Shown: piece after piece, positions 51,615 through 61,390 of the stretch
Layout: every line of letters begins with the position of its first letter
How positions within the stretch are numbered: position 1 is the first letter of the stretch
DNA from: JBQLZQ01 sp052168355
GTDB taxonomy: Bacteria; Pseudomonadota; Alphaproteobacteria; DSM-16000; Inquilinaceae
Direction of reading: 5' to 3'
NCBI GenBank assembly: GCA_052168355.1
Contig: JBQLZQ010000054.1
Coordinates: 1 to 64,000, forward strand
DNA length: 64,000 nucleotides
Made by a program: the position numbers and the translations under genes
Notes under the pieces: model-generated
The model's input: the letters and a program-made list of their open reading frames with translations, nothing else
What the model was told of the DNA's origin: nothing
Database searches by the model: none

Positions 51615-53564
51615 TTACCCTAGTCCGACGTCAAACAGGTACCACGACACCAGGACCACGATGCCGATCAGCATGGCGAAGGCGTAGTGGTAGACGTAGC
51701 CCGACTGAAGCCGGCCGGCCCGGCGCGCCAGGTTCAGCGCCGTCTGCGCGATGCCGTCGGGGCCGACCCGGTCGATCGTCCCGACATCGCCGCCCTGCCA
51801 CAGGCCGTGGCCAAGCCGCCCGGCGGGGCCCACGAACAGACGGTCGTACAGTTCGTCGAAGTACCATTTGCGGAAAAACAGGGCGTGGACCGGCCGGAAA
51901 GCCGACGCCATCCTGGCCGGCAGTCCCGGCGCGATCATGTAAGCCAGATAAGCCAGCGCGATCCCCAGCAGCCCCATGACCACCGGCAGGATCTTGACCC
52001 AGAACGGCACGTGATGGGCGGCCTCGATGGTGTCGTTCTGCGGCAGAACGAAAATCGAGTCGCCCCAGAACGCCTCGCGCCCCTGATAGACAAAGGCATC
52101 GTAGCCGATATAGCCGGCGAATACGGCGCCCACCGCCAGGGCGACCAGGGGCCCCAGCATGACCCAGGGCGATTCGTGGACATGGGCCATCACCTTCTCG
52201 TCGGCCCGAGGACGGCCGTGGAAGGTGAGAATGATCAGCCGCCAGCTGTAGAAGGCGGTCATCAGGGCGGCCGCGATGCCCATCCAGAAGGCGTAGGTCC
52301 CGACCCAGCTGTGGCGGGCGAACGCCGCCTCCAGCACGATGTCCTTGGAATAGTACCCGGCGAAGCCGAACACGCCGTAGATGCCGATCCCGGCCAGGGC
52401 CAGGCTGCCGATCCACATCATGGCGTAGGTCCAGGGGACCATCTTCCACAGGCCCCCCATGCGCCGCATGTCCTGTTCGTCGGACATGGCATGGATCACC
52501 GACCCGGCGCCCAGGAACAGAAGCGCCTTGAAGAAGGCATGGGTCATCAGGTGGAAGATGGCGGCCGAATAGGCCGACACGCCGATGGCGAAAAACATGT
52601 AGCCGAGCTGGCTCATGGTCGAATAGGCGATCACCCGCTTGATGTCGAACTGGGTCATGCCGATGGTCGCGGCGACCATCGCCGTGGTGCCGCCGACGAT
52701 GGCGATAAAGGCCAGCGCGTCGGGCGCGTACTCGAAGATCGGCGACAGGCGGGCGATCATGAACACCCCGGCCGTGACCATGGTCGCCGCATGGATCAGC
52801 GCCGACACCGGCGTCGGGCCTTCCATGGCGTCGGGCAGCCAGGTGTGCAGGCCAAGCTGCGCCGACTTGCCCATGGCGCCGATGAACAGCAGCAGGCAGG
52901 CCAGGGTCAGCGAGTCGACCTCCAACCCCAGGAAGGAGAACGTCTGCCCGACCATCGCCGGCGCCGCCTCGAACACCGGGTCGAACTGGACCGACCCGAA
53001 GATGACGAAGATGGCGAAGATGCCCAGCGCGAACCCGAAATCGCCCACCCGGTTGACCAGGAACGCCTTGATGGCGGCGGCGTTGGCGGTCGCCTTGTGA
53101 TGCCAGAAGCCGATCAGCAGATAGGACGCGACACCCACCCCTTCCCAGCCGAAATACATCTGGATGAAATTGTCGGCCGTCACCAGCATCAGCATCATGA
53201 AGGTGAACAGGCTGAGATAGGAGAAGAAGCGCGCCCGCGACGGGTCGTGGGCCATGTAGCCGATCGAATAGATGTGGACCATGGCCGACACGCCGTTGAC
53301 CACCAGCAGCATGACCGCCGTCAGGGTATCGATGCGCAAGGCCCAGCTGACCTCGAAGGCGCCGCTGTCGATAAAGGTGAACAGCTCCACGGTGCGCGGC
53401 TGCGCATTCAGGGCCACGTCGAAGAACAGCAGCACCGACAGGGCCGCCGCGACCACCATCCCGACCACGGTGACCGCCATGGCGGCGCGGTCGCCGATGA
53501 CGCGCCCGAACAGCCCGGCGATAAGACAGCCGAGAAGCGGCAGAAAGACGGCGGCGATTTCCAT
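51615..53564 (-). CDS. nuoL: NADH-quinone oxidoreductase subunit L
   Basis: Largest antiporter-like subunit of complex I, with the long lateral helix that couples the pumps. The 649-residue protein shows YFGWEGVGVASYLLIGFW (conserved Glu), GKSAQLGLHTWLPDAMEGPTPVSALIHAATM, split by its loop, VIAYSTMSQLGYM and the C-terminal helix HL region after the antiporter core, ending YHYAFAMLIGIVVLVSWYL. The length agrees with the family. It starts 10 bases after the nuoK stop. Confidence 0.97.
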   Translation of the reverse strand: MEIAAVFLPLLGCLIAGLFGRVIGDRAAMAVTVVGMVVAAALSVLLFFDVALNAQPRTVELFTFIDSGAFEVSWALRIDTLTAVMLLVVNGVSAMVHIYSIGYMAHDPSRARFFSYLSLFTFMMLMLVTADNFIQMYFGWEGVGVASYLLIGFWHHKATANAAAIKAFLVNRVGDFGFALGIFAIFVIFGSVQFDPVFEAAPAMVGQTFSFLGLEVDSLTLACLLLFIGAMGKSAQLGLHTWLPDAMEGPTPVSALIHAATMVTAGVFMIARLSPIFEYAPDALAFIAIVGGTTAMVAATIGMTQFDIKRVIAYSTMSQLGYMFFAIGVSAYSAAIFHLMTHAFFKALLFLGAGSVIHAMSDEQDMRRMGGLWKMVPWTYAMMWIGSLALAGIGIYGVFGFAGYYSKDIVLEAAFARHSWVGTYAFWMGIAAALMTAFYSWRLIILTFHGRPRADEKVMAHVHESPWVMLGPLVALAVGAVFAGYIGYDAFVYQGREAFWGDSIFVLPQNDTIEAAHHVPFWVKILPVVMGLLGIALAYLAYMIAPGLPARMASAFRPVHALFFRKWYFDELYDRLFVGPAGRLGHGLWQGGDVGTIDRVGPDGIAQTALNLARRAGRLQSGYVYHYAFAMLIGIVVLVSWYLFDVGLG

Positions 53565-53574
53565 GGGAGCCCGA

Positions 53575-53886
53575 CTAGCCCTTCATCATGTTGATGTCTT
53601 CGACCGCGATGGAGCCGCGATTGCGGAAATACACCACCAGAATGGCCAGGCCGATGGAGGCTTCGGCCGCCGCCACCGTCAGGACGAACATCGCGAACAC
53701 CTGCCCGACCAGGTCGTTCAACGTGGTAGAAAACGCCACCAGATTGATGTTGACGGCCAGCAGCATGAGCTCGACCGACATCAGGATGATGATGACGTTC
53801 TTGCGGTTGAGAAAGATGCCAAAGATGCCGAGCGTGAACAGCACCGCCGCCACGATCAGATAATGGGCTAGGCCGATCTCCAGCAC
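53575..53886 (-). CDS. nuoK: NADH-quinone oxidoreductase subunit K
   Basis: Small membrane subunit with three helices carrying two conserved Glu residues of the E-channel (VELMLLAVNINLVAF and AAAEASIGLAILV). The 103-residue length is normal. The start codon is GTG at 53886, 2 bases after the nuoJ stop, an unusual start in an operon that otherwise uses ATG. Confidence 0.97.
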   Translation of the reverse strand: MLEIGLAHYLIVAAVLFTLGIFGIFLNRKNVIIILMSVELMLLAVNINLVAFSTTLNDLVGQVFAMFVLTVAAAEASIGLAILVVYFRNRGSIAVEDINMMKG

Positions 53887-53888
53887 GG

Positions 53889-54494
53889 TCAGATCCCCTC
53901 GCCCACGTCGACCTTACGGATGGCCATGGCCTCATCCGGCAGTCGGCTGACCTGATCGGCCACCCGTTGCCGTCGAACCCCTTCGCGCTGACGCAAGGTC
54001 AGGACGATGGCGCCGATCATCGCCACCAACAGGATCAGGCCGGAGGCCTGGAACAGATAGACGTACTCGGTATAGATCAACCGGCCCAGCGCTTCGGTGT
54101 TGGTCAGCCCACCCTGGGGCGCCGACGCCACCGGCGGCGTGTCGGTGGCGAGCGCCCAGCTTACGAACACGAAGGCCAGCTCGATCAGCAGAATCAGGCC
54201 GATCAGCGCCCCGATCGGCAGATACTGCAGAAAGCCTTCGCGCAATTCCGAAAAGTTGATGTCCAGCATCATCACGACGAACAGGAACAGCACGGCGACC
54301 GCGCCGACATAGACCACGACCAGAATCATGGCCAGGAACTCCGCCCCCATCAGCACGAACAGGCCGGCGGCGTTGAAAAAGGCCAGAATCAGGAACAGCA
54401 CCGAATGCACCGGGTTACGCGCCGAAATCACCATCACGCCGGAGGCGATGGCGATAGCCGCAAACAGGTAAAAGGCCATGGCCTGGACGATCAT
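53889..54494 (-). CDS. nuoJ: NADH-quinone oxidoreductase subunit J
   Basis: Membrane subunit with five helices lying between the quinone site and the proton pumps. The 201-residue protein shows the conserved helix 3 pi-bulge region VVVYVGAVAVLFLFVVMML and the entry NPVHSVLFLILAFFNAAGLF. A charged tail after about residue 170 is unconserved in general. The gap to nuoI upstream is 144 bases, the longest inside the operon; I see no gene or clear regulatory structure in it. Confidence 0.96.
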   Translation of the reverse strand: MIVQAMAFYLFAAIAIASGVMVISARNPVHSVLFLILAFFNAAGLFVLMGAEFLAMILVVVYVGAVAVLFLFVVMMLDINFSELREGFLQYLPIGALIGLILLIELAFVFVSWALATDTPPVASAPQGGLTNTEALGRLIYTEYVYLFQASGLILLVAMIGAIVLTLRQREGVRRQRVADQVSRLPDEAMAIRKVDVGEGI

Positions 54495-54638
54495 CGGTCA
54501 GCGCTCCCGCCGATCAGGGAGGTCAGGGTCGGCATCAGGATGGGGCGGGCTGCCCCTGAAAAAACTGCGTAATGGGCCCGACATCGACCCTACGGACACC
54601 ACGGAGCCCCGAGGGCCCGCGCCGGACCGTGCCGCCTT

Positions 54639-55127
54639 TTAGCGGTAAGGTGCGTCGGCTGCAATATTCGTGGCGATCTGGGCTTCCCACCGGTCCCCGT
54701 TGGCCAGCAGCTTGTCCTTGTTGTAGTAGAGTTCCTCACGGGTTTCGGTGGCGTATTCGAAGTTCGGCCCTTCGACGATGGCATCCACCGGGCAGGCTTC
54801 CTGGCATAGCCCGCAATAGATGCATTTGGTCATGTCGATGTCGTAGCGCGTGGTGCGGCGGCTGCCGTCGGCCCTCGGTTCGGCCTCGATGGTGATGGCC
54901 TGGGCCGGGCAGATCGCCTCGCACAGCTTGCAGGCGATGCACCGTTCCTCGCCGTTCGGATAGCGGCGCAAGGCGTGCTCGCCACGGAAGCGCGGGCTGA
55001 TCGGCCCTTTCTCGAACGGGTAATTGACCGTCGCCTTGCGGCGGAACATGTAGCTGAAGGTCAGTCCCATGCCGGCCAGAAGCTCGGTCAGCAGCAGGCT
55101 GCGCGCGGTGCGATCGATAAAGGCCAT
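54639..55127 (-). CDS. nuoI: NADH-quinone oxidoreductase subunit I
   Basis: Carries iron-sulfur clusters N6a and N6b, passing electrons to subunit B. The 162-residue protein has two 4Fe-4S motifs: Cys63, 66, 69 with Cys73 (CIACKLCEAICP) and Cys102, 105, 108 with Cys112 (CIYCGLCQEACP), each followed by the conserved Pro. An N-terminal amphipathic helix anchors it to the membrane domain. It is 33 bases downstream of nuoH. Confidence 0.98.
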   Translation of the reverse strand: MAFIDRTARSLLLTELLAGMGLTFSYMFRRKATVNYPFEKGPISPRFRGEHALRRYPNGEERCIACKLCEAICPAQAITIEAEPRADGSRRTTRYDIDMTKCIYCGLCQEACPVDAIVEGPNFEYATETREELYYNKDKLLANGDRWEAQIATNIAADAPYR

Positions 55128-55160
55128 GGAACCGTTCCTCTCTCAAACTCTCTCGTGCGC

Positions 55161-56171
55161 CTAGGCGGGGAGCCAGTCGAAGGCCACCAGCACGCCGGCC
55201 GTCAGAACCACCCAGAACAGCGAGAACGGCAAAAACACCTTCCACCCCAGGCGCATCAGCTGATCGTAGCGGAATCGCGGGAAGGTCGCCCGCACCCAGA
55301 TGAAGCAGAACAGAACAGCCGCGATCTTGAGCGCGAACCAGATCGGGCCCGGGATCCAGGTGAAGGGGGCGATGTCCAGGGGCGGCAGCCAGCCGCCCAG
55401 GAACAGGATCACCGTCATCGCGCTCATCAGGATCATGTTGACGTATTCGCCCAGGAAGAACAGGGCGAAGGTCATGGCCGAGTATTCGACGTTGTAGCCG
55501 CCGACCAGCTCCGATTCGCCCTCGGGCAGGTCGAACGGCGCGCGGTTGGTTTCGGCCAGTGCCGAGATGAAGAAGATCACGAACATCGGCAGCAGCGGCA
55601 CGGCGAACCAGACCGTCTGCTGGGCCATGACGATGTCCGTCAGGTTCAGCGACCCGACGCACAGCAGCACGGTGATGATGACGAACCCGATGGACACCTC
55701 GTAGGAGACCATCTGCGCCGCCGACCGCAACGCCCCGAGGAAGGCGTATTTCGAGTTGGAGGCCCACCCGGCCATGATGATGCCGTAGACGCCCAGGGAC
55801 GAGATCGCGAACAGATACAGGATCCCGACATTGATGTCGGCCAGCACCACCCCGTAGTCGAACGGGATCACCGCCCAGGCCACCAGGCTGAGCAGGAAGG
55901 TCAGCATCGGCGCCATCAGGAACACCACCCGGTTGGCGCCGGCCGGGACGATGGTTTCTTTGGAGAACAGCTTGAGCCCGTCGGCGAAGGGCTGCAGCAG
56001 CCCGAACGGCCCTACCGTCATCGGCCCCTGGCGAAGCTGCATCGCCGCCATCACCTTGCGCTCAGCATAGGTGAGGTAGGCCATGGCCACCAGCAGGGTG
56101 ACGACGATGGCCACGATCTGGGCAACGATGATGATCGTCGGCCACGCATAGCCGGTCCAGAGCTCAGCCAT
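55161..56171 (-). CDS. nuoH: NADH-quinone oxidoreductase subunit H
   Basis: Membrane subunit forming most of the quinone-binding chamber. The 336-residue protein has eight or nine helices and the signatures AERKVMAAMQLRQGP, GLLQPFADGLKL, ALAETNRAPFDLPEGESELV and FIWVRATFPRFRYDQLM. ATG 56171 overlaps the nuoG stop by 8 bases, implying coupling. Start and length agree with the family. Confidence 0.97.
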   Translation of the reverse strand: MAELWTGYAWPTIIIVAQIVAIVVTLLVAMAYLTYAERKVMAAMQLRQGPMTVGPFGLLQPFADGLKLFSKETIVPAGANRVVFLMAPMLTFLLSLVAWAVIPFDYGVVLADINVGILYLFAISSLGVYGIIMAGWASNSKYAFLGALRSAAQMVSYEVSIGFVIITVLLCVGSLNLTDIVMAQQTVWFAVPLLPMFVIFFISALAETNRAPFDLPEGESELVGGYNVEYSAMTFALFFLGEYVNMILMSAMTVILFLGGWLPPLDIAPFTWIPGPIWFALKIAAVLFCFIWVRATFPRFRYDQLMRLGWKVFLPFSLFWVVLTAGVLVAFDWLPA

Positions 56172-58230
56172 GGGTGCCGGTCTTTCCCGCTGCGGTGCCG
56201 CCCATGATCTCATCGATGCACTTGGCCATGGTGACGGAGGCCCGGCTGATGGGATCGGTCATGTAGAAATTTTCGATGGGCGACACGAACGGCGCGGCGG
56301 CCATCGGCCCGGTGACGCCGAACGGCTCCCACGCCGCGGCCTCCTGACGATCGATTGCGGCGAAGACCTCGTTCAGCTCCACGAGCCGCCGGCGGACATC
56401 GCGCAGGCTGTCATAGGGCAGAGTGTGGCCCAGCCGCTCGCTGACCGCGCGCAGGATCTTCCAGTCCTCCCGCGCCTCGCCCGGCGGGAAGGCCGCCATC
56501 TTGGCCTGCTGTACCCGGCCTTCGGTGTTCACGTAAGTCCCGTTCTTTTCGGTGTAGGCCGCCCCGGGCAGGATCACGTCGGCGCGATGGGCGCCGCGGT
56601 CGCCGTGGTGGCCCTGATAGACGACAAAGGCATCGCCCAGCGCGGCCGTGTCGATCTCGTCGGCGGCCAGCAGCCAGACCAGCGAGATCGTTCCGTCCCG
56701 CGCGCCTTCCAGGATGCCGGCGACGTCGCGGCCGCCATTGTCCGGGACGAAGCCGAGATCCAGCCCGCCGACCCGCGCCGCGGCGGTGTGCAGCACGTTG
56801 AACCCGTTCCAGTCGCCCTGCGCCATCCCGCAGTCGGCGGCGATGCCGCGCGCGGTCGCCAGGACGGCCGACCCGTCGGGCCGGGCCAGCGCCCCCATGC
56901 CGACGATGATCATCGGCCGCGCGGCGTCCTTGAGCACGGCCGCGAAGGGATGGCCGCCGGACGCAACCTCGTCCAGGGTCTGCGGACCCGCCCCCAGATA
57001 CTCGAAGGGATAGGTCAGGTCCACCTGCGGCCCGACGACGGCGACCTTGAGCCCGCCGGCAAGCCACCGCTTGCGGATGCGGGCATTGATCATCGCCGCT
57101 TCCCAGCGCGGGTTGGTGCCGACCAGAAGGATGGCATCGGCCTGGTCGATCCCGGCGATGCCGCTGTTGAAAATGTAGCTCGCCCGGACGTCCGGATCGA
57201 GCGCCGCGCCGTCCTGCCGGCAGTCGAGGTTGGGCGATCCCAGCGCGGTCATCAGATCCTTGAGCGCGACCATGGATTCGGCGTCGCACTGATCGCCGGC
57301 GATGGCCGCCATCCGGTCGCCCGCGAGGCCGTCGACCCGCTCGGCGATGGCGGTGAACGCCTCGGCCCAGCTCGCCGGCTGCAGGGCGCCGTCGCGCCGG
57401 ACATAGGGCCGGTCCAGCCGCTGGCGCTTCAGGCCGTCATAGGCAAAGCGGGTCCGGTCGCTGATCCATTCCTCGTTGATATCCTCGTGCAGGCGGGGCA
57501 GCACGCGCATCACCTCGCTGCCGCGGGTATCGACCCGCACGTTGCAGCCCACGGCGTCCATGACGTCGATGGTCTCCGTCTTGCGCAGCTCCCACGGGCG
57601 CGCGGCAAAGGCGTAGGGCTTGGAGGTCAGGGCGCCGACCGGGCAGATGTCGATCATGTTGCCCGACAGTTCCGAGGTGATGGCCCGCTCGATATAGGGA
57701 CCGATCTCCATATGCTCGCCGCGCCAGGTCGCCCCCAGTTCGGGCAGGCCGGCGATCTCGTCGGCGAACCGGATGCACCGCGTGCAATGGATGCAGCGGG
57801 TCATGAAGGTCTTGATCAGCGGCCCCAGGTACTTCTCCTTCACCGCGCGCTTGTTCTCGGCAAAGCGCCCGCGGTCGAAGCCATAGGCCATGGCCTGGTC
57901 CTGCAGATCGCACTCCCCGCCCTGATCGCAGATCGGGCAATCCAGGGGATGGTTGATCAGCAGGAATTCCATGACCCCCTTGCGGGCCTTGTGCACCAGG
58001 TCGGTGTTGGTGTGGATGACCATGTTGTCGCCGCACGGCATGGCGCACGATGCGATGGGCTTGGGCGCCTTTTCCATCTCGACCAGGCACATGCGGCAGT
58101 TGGCCGGCACCGACAGTCTGTCGTGATAGCAAAAGCGCGGGATCTCGATGCCGATCTGCTCGCACGCCTGCAGAACGGACGTGCCCGGCTCGACCTCGAT
58201 CTCGGTCCCGTCGATTGTCAGTTTCGGCAT
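56164..58230 (-). CDS. nuoG: NADH-quinone oxidoreductase subunit G
   Basis: Iron-sulfur subunit of the peripheral arm. The 688-residue protein has an N-terminal 2Fe-2S domain (Cys34, Cys45, Cys48, Cys62), a His-Cys3 4Fe-4S site (HPLDCPICDQGGECDLQD), a further 4Fe-4S motif (RCIHCTRCIRFADEI), and a molybdopterin-oxidoreductase-like C-terminal domain without cofactor residues. ATG 58230 (MPKLTIDG) is chosen; upstream codons in the frame are noise. It is 23 bases downstream of nuoF. Confidence 0.97.
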   Translation of the reverse strand: MPKLTIDGTEIEVEPGTSVLQACEQIGIEIPRFCYHDRLSVPANCRMCLVEMEKAPKPIASCAMPCGDNMVIHTNTDLVHKARKGVMEFLLINHPLDCPICDQGGECDLQDQAMAYGFDRGRFAENKRAVKEKYLGPLIKTFMTRCIHCTRCIRFADEIAGLPELGATWRGEHMEIGPYIERAITSELSGNMIDICPVGALTSKPYAFAARPWELRKTETIDVMDAVGCNVRVDTRGSEVMRVLPRLHEDINEEWISDRTRFAYDGLKRQRLDRPYVRRDGALQPASWAEAFTAIAERVDGLAGDRMAAIAGDQCDAESMVALKDLMTALGSPNLDCRQDGAALDPDVRASYIFNSGIAGIDQADAILLVGTNPRWEAAMINARIRKRWLAGGLKVAVVGPQVDLTYPFEYLGAGPQTLDEVASGGHPFAAVLKDAARPMIIVGMGALARPDGSAVLATARGIAADCGMAQGDWNGFNVLHTAAARVGGLDLGFVPDNGGRDVAGILEGARDGTISLVWLLAADEIDTAALGDAFVVYQGHHGDRGAHRADVILPGAAYTEKNGTYVNTEGRVQQAKMAAFPPGEAREDWKILRAVSERLGHTLPYDSLRDVRRRLVELNEVFAAIDRQEAAAWEPFGVTGPMAAAPFVSPIENFYMTDPISRASVTMAKCIDEIMGGTAAGKTGTHG

Positions 58231-58253
58231 CGCGCTGTCCCCGGTCCCCTGCC

Positions 58254-59549
58254 CTATTCCGCGGCCACGCGATGCGCCTGATCCCGATAGGCGCGGATGC
58301 GCGCCTCCATCTCCGGGCGGAAATGGCGGATCAGCCCCTGCACCGGCCACGCCGCGGCGTCGCCGTGGGCGCAGATCGTATGGCCCTCGATCTCCTTGGT
58401 GACCTCAAGCAGCATGTCGATCTCCTCGACTCGGGCATTGCCCCGCACCATGCGCTGCATGACGCGCCATATCCAGCCCGTGCCTTCGCGGCAGGGCGTA
58501 CACTGGCCGCAGCTTTCGTGCATGTAGAAATGCGACAGCCGGGCGATGGCGTACACGATGTCGGTCGACTTATCCATGACGATGACACCGGCCGTCCCGA
58601 GACCCGACTGAACCTCCTTGAGGCTGTCGAAATCCATCAGCACCGTATCGCAGGTGCTCTTGGGCAGCACCGGCGTGGACGAGCCGCCGGGGATCACCGC
58701 CAGCAGATTGTCCCAGCCGCCCCGCACCCCGCCCGCGTGCCGGTTGATCAGCTCCTTCAGCGGGATGCCGAGTTCTTCCTCGACGTTGCAGGGCTGTTCG
58801 ACATGGCCGGAAATGCAGAACACCTTGGTGCCGCTGTTGCGCGGCCGCCCGAGCCCCGAAAACCAGCCTTCTCCCCGCCGCAGGATCTCCGGCGCCACGG
58901 CGATCGTCTCGACATTGTTGACCGTGGTGGGACAGCCGTACAGCCCGGCCATGGCCGGAAAGGGCGGCTTGTTCCGGGGCATGCCCTTCTTGCCCTCGAG
59001 ACTTTCGAGCAGGGCGGTTTCCTCGCCGCAGATATAGGCGCCAGCGCCGCGATGGAGATACAGATCGAAATCCCAGCCGCTGTCCGCCGCGTTGGGGCCC
59101 AACAGCCCGGCCTCATAGGCCTCGTCGATAGCCTTCTGGACGTTGGAGGCCTCGTTGTAGAACTCGCCCCGGATGTAGATATAGCAGGCGTGGGCGCCCA
59201 TCGCGAAGGACGCCACCAGCGCCCCCTCGATCAGCCGGTGCGGATCGAACCGCAGAATGTCCCGATCCTTGCAGGTGCCGGGTTCCGATTCGTCGGCGTT
59301 GATGACCAGATAGCTGGGCCGATCGGCCGACGGTTCCTTGGGCATGAACGACCATTTCAGGCCCGTCGGAAACCCGGCGCCGCCGCGCCCGCGCAGACCC
59401 GATTCCTTGATCGCCTCGACGATCGCCTCGCGCCCGCGGGCGATCAGCCCCTTGGTGTCGTCCCAGACGCCGCGCCGGCGGGCGCTGGCCAGATCCCAGC
59501 TGTCCCACCCGTAAAGGTTGGTGAAGATCCGATCCTCGTCACGCAACAT
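58254..59549 (-). CDS. nuoF: NADH-quinone oxidoreductase subunit F
   Basis: NADH- and FMN-binding subunit, also holding 4Fe-4S cluster N3. The 431-residue protein shows the nucleotide-binding GLRGRGGAGFPTGLKW, the FMN-site NADESEPGTCKDR, AYICGEETALLESLEG, and the cluster motif ESCGQCTPCREGT with its later Cys in GHTICAHG. Length is normal. It begins 5 bases after the nuoE stop. Confidence 0.98.
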   Translation of the reverse strand: MLRDEDRIFTNLYGWDSWDLASARRRGVWDDTKGLIARGREAIVEAIKESGLRGRGGAGFPTGLKWSFMPKEPSADRPSYLVINADESEPGTCKDRDILRFDPHRLIEGALVASFAMGAHACYIYIRGEFYNEASNVQKAIDEAYEAGLLGPNAADSGWDFDLYLHRGAGAYICGEETALLESLEGKKGMPRNKPPFPAMAGLYGCPTTVNNVETIAVAPEILRRGEGWFSGLGRPRNSGTKVFCISGHVEQPCNVEEELGIPLKELINRHAGGVRGGWDNLLAVIPGGSSTPVLPKSTCDTVLMDFDSLKEVQSGLGTAGVIVMDKSTDIVYAIARLSHFYMHESCGQCTPCREGTGWIWRVMQRMVRGNARVEEIDMLLEVTKEIEGHTICAHGDAAAWPVQGLIRHFRPEMEARIRAYRDQAHRVAAE

Positions 59550-59554
59550 CGGCT

Positions 59555-60196
59555 CTACCCTTCCATGTCCGGCCGCGCCACGCCGTCGGGCGCGCGGTCC
59601 AGAAGACTGGTCGGCCCGGCCTGGGCCTGGCTACCCAGCCGCCCGGTCTGCGATCCCGCATCCGGCTGCCGTCCAGCCTTGAGCGCCTCGATCAGGCCGC
59701 AGGCGCGCGTGTGATCCAGATCCTCGAAATAATCGTCGTTCACCTGCACCATCGGCGCGTTCACGCAGGCGCCCAGGCATTCCACCTCGACCACCGTGAA
59801 GGCGCCATCGGGCGAGGTCTGCCCCGGCGCCGCGCCGGCCTGCTCCCGGAACGCGCGGACGACATCGGCCGATCCGCGCAGCCAGCACGGGGTGGTCGTG
59901 CAGATCTGCACGAGATGCCGGCCGACCGGCGCCTTGTTGAACATCGTGTAGAAGGTCGCGACCTCGTAGACCTTGATGCGCGGCGTCGACAGGAGATCGG
60001 CGACATAATCCATGGCCGCGCGGGGCAGCCAATTGTCGTGCTGGCGCTGCGCCATCTCCAAAAGAGGGATGACGCCGCTCTGCTCGCGGCCCGGCGGGTA
60101 CTTGGCGATGATGGCGCGGGCCCGCTCCAGATTGTCGGGCGTGAATTCGAATCGGTCCGGCTGCACGGCCTCCGGCGCCGGCGGGGCAAAGCTCAT
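59555..60196 (-). CDS. nuoE: NADH-quinone oxidoreductase subunit E
   Basis: Thioredoxin-fold 2Fe-2S subunit (cluster N1a). The 213-residue protein binds its cluster with Cys99, Cys104, Cys140 and Cys144 (CTTTPC and CLGAC). After about residue 170 a Gly/Gln/Ala-rich, Pro-containing tail extends past the family core, as often seen in alphaproteobacteria. ATG 60196 overlaps the nuoD stop (ATGA). Confidence 0.96.
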   Translation of the reverse strand: MSFAPPAPEAVQPDRFEFTPDNLERARAIIAKYPPGREQSGVIPLLEMAQRQHDNWLPRAAMDYVADLLSTPRIKVYEVATFYTMFNKAPVGRHLVQICTTTPCWLRGSADVVRAFREQAGAAPGQTSPDGAFTVVEVECLGACVNAPMVQVNDDYFEDLDHTRACGLIEALKAGRQPDAGSQTGRLGSQAQAGPTSLLDRAPDGVARPDMEG

Positions 60197-61377
60197 CGAT
60201 CGATCTCCCCGAACACGATATCCATCGACCCGATGATGGCGACGGCATCGGCCAGCATGTGCCCCTTGCTCATCATGTCCATAGCCTGAAGATGCGCAAA
60301 GCCGGGGGCCCGGAGTCGGCACCGATAGGGCCGGTTGGTGCCGTCCGCCACCAGGTAGACAGCGAACTCCCCCTTCGGCGCCTCGACGGCGGCATAGGTT
60401 TCGCCGGCCGGCACGTGATAGCCCTCGGTATATAGCTTGAAGTGATGGATCAGCGCTTCCATCGAGCGCTTCATGTCGCCGCGCGGCGGCGGCGCGACCT
60501 TGCGGTCGGTGGTCTTGATCGGGCCGGTCTTGGGCATCTGTTCAAGGCACTGCCGGATAATCCGGCTGGACTGGCGCATCTCCTCCATGCGGACCAGGTA
60601 GCGCGAGAAACAGTCCCCGGTCAGCCCCACGGGAACGTCGAAATCCATCTTGCCGTAGACGTCGTAGGGCTGGGCCTTGCGCAGATCCCAGGCCACGTTG
60701 GAGCCGCGCAGCATCGGACCGCTGAAGCCCCACGCCAGCGCATCGGCCTTGCTGACCACGCCGACATCCACGGTCCGCTGCTTGAACACGCGGTTGCCGG
60801 TCAGCAGATTGTCCAGATCGTCGATAAAGACCGGCAGGCGATTGTCGATATAGTCCCAGATATCCTCGGCCAGCCCGGCGGGAAGATCCTGGTGGACGCC
60901 GCCGGGGCGGAAATAGGCGGCATGGAGCCGGGCACCCGACACCCGTTCGTAGAACTCCATCAGGATTTCCCGCTCCTCGAACCCCCAAAGGGACGGCGTA
61001 ATGGCGCCGATATCAAGGGCAAAGGTCGTGATATTAAGCTGATGGTTGAGAAGACGGGTGATCTCCGAGAACAGCACCCGGATGTATTGCGCCCGTTCCG
61101 GCACCTCGATCCCGAGCAGCCGTTCGACGGCCAGGGCGAAGGCATGCTCCTGGCACATCGGCGAAACGTAATCCAACCGGTCGAAATAGGGGACGGCCTG
61201 AAGATAGGTCTTGTATTCGATCAGCTTTTCGGTGCCGCGGTGAAGCAGACCGATATGCGGGTCCGCCCGCTCCACCACCTCGCCGTCCATTTCCAGGACC
61301 AGCCGAAGCACCCCGTGCGCCGCAGGATGCTGCGGACCGAAATTCATGGTGAAGGGTTTGATCTGCTGCTCGGCCAT
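60193..61377 (-). CDS. nuoD: NADH-quinone oxidoreductase subunit D
   Basis: 49-kDa subunit lining the quinone site, related to hydrogenase large subunits but without metal. The 394-residue protein starts with NFGPQHPAAHGVLRLVLEMDGE, split by its loop, contains HIGLLHRGTEKLIEYK, DYVSPMCQEHAF, and ends in the typical DIVFGEIDR. ATG 61377 (MAEQQIKPF) is chosen; an ATG 14 codons upstream has no family support. It lies 13 bases after the nuoC stop, and nuoC and nuoD are separate genes rather than fused. Confidence 0.97.
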   Translation of the reverse strand: MAEQQIKPFTMNFGPQHPAAHGVLRLVLEMDGEVVERADPHIGLLHRGTEKLIEYKTYLQAVPYFDRLDYVSPMCQEHAFALAVERLLGIEVPERAQYIRVLFSEITRLLNHQLNITTFALDIGAITPSLWGFEEREILMEFYERVSGARLHAAYFRPGGVHQDLPAGLAEDIWDYIDNRLPVFIDDLDNLLTGNRVFKQRTVDVGVVSKADALAWGFSGPMLRGSNVAWDLRKAQPYDVYGKMDFDVPVGLTGDCFSRYLVRMEEMRQSSRIIRQCLEQMPKTGPIKTTDRKVAPPPRGDMKRSMEALIHHFKLYTEGYHVPAGETYAAVEAPKGEFAVYLVADGTNRPYRCRLRAPGFAHLQAMDMMSKGHMLADAVAIIGSMDIVFGEIDR

Positions 61378-61390
61378 GGTCGTGCCCCTC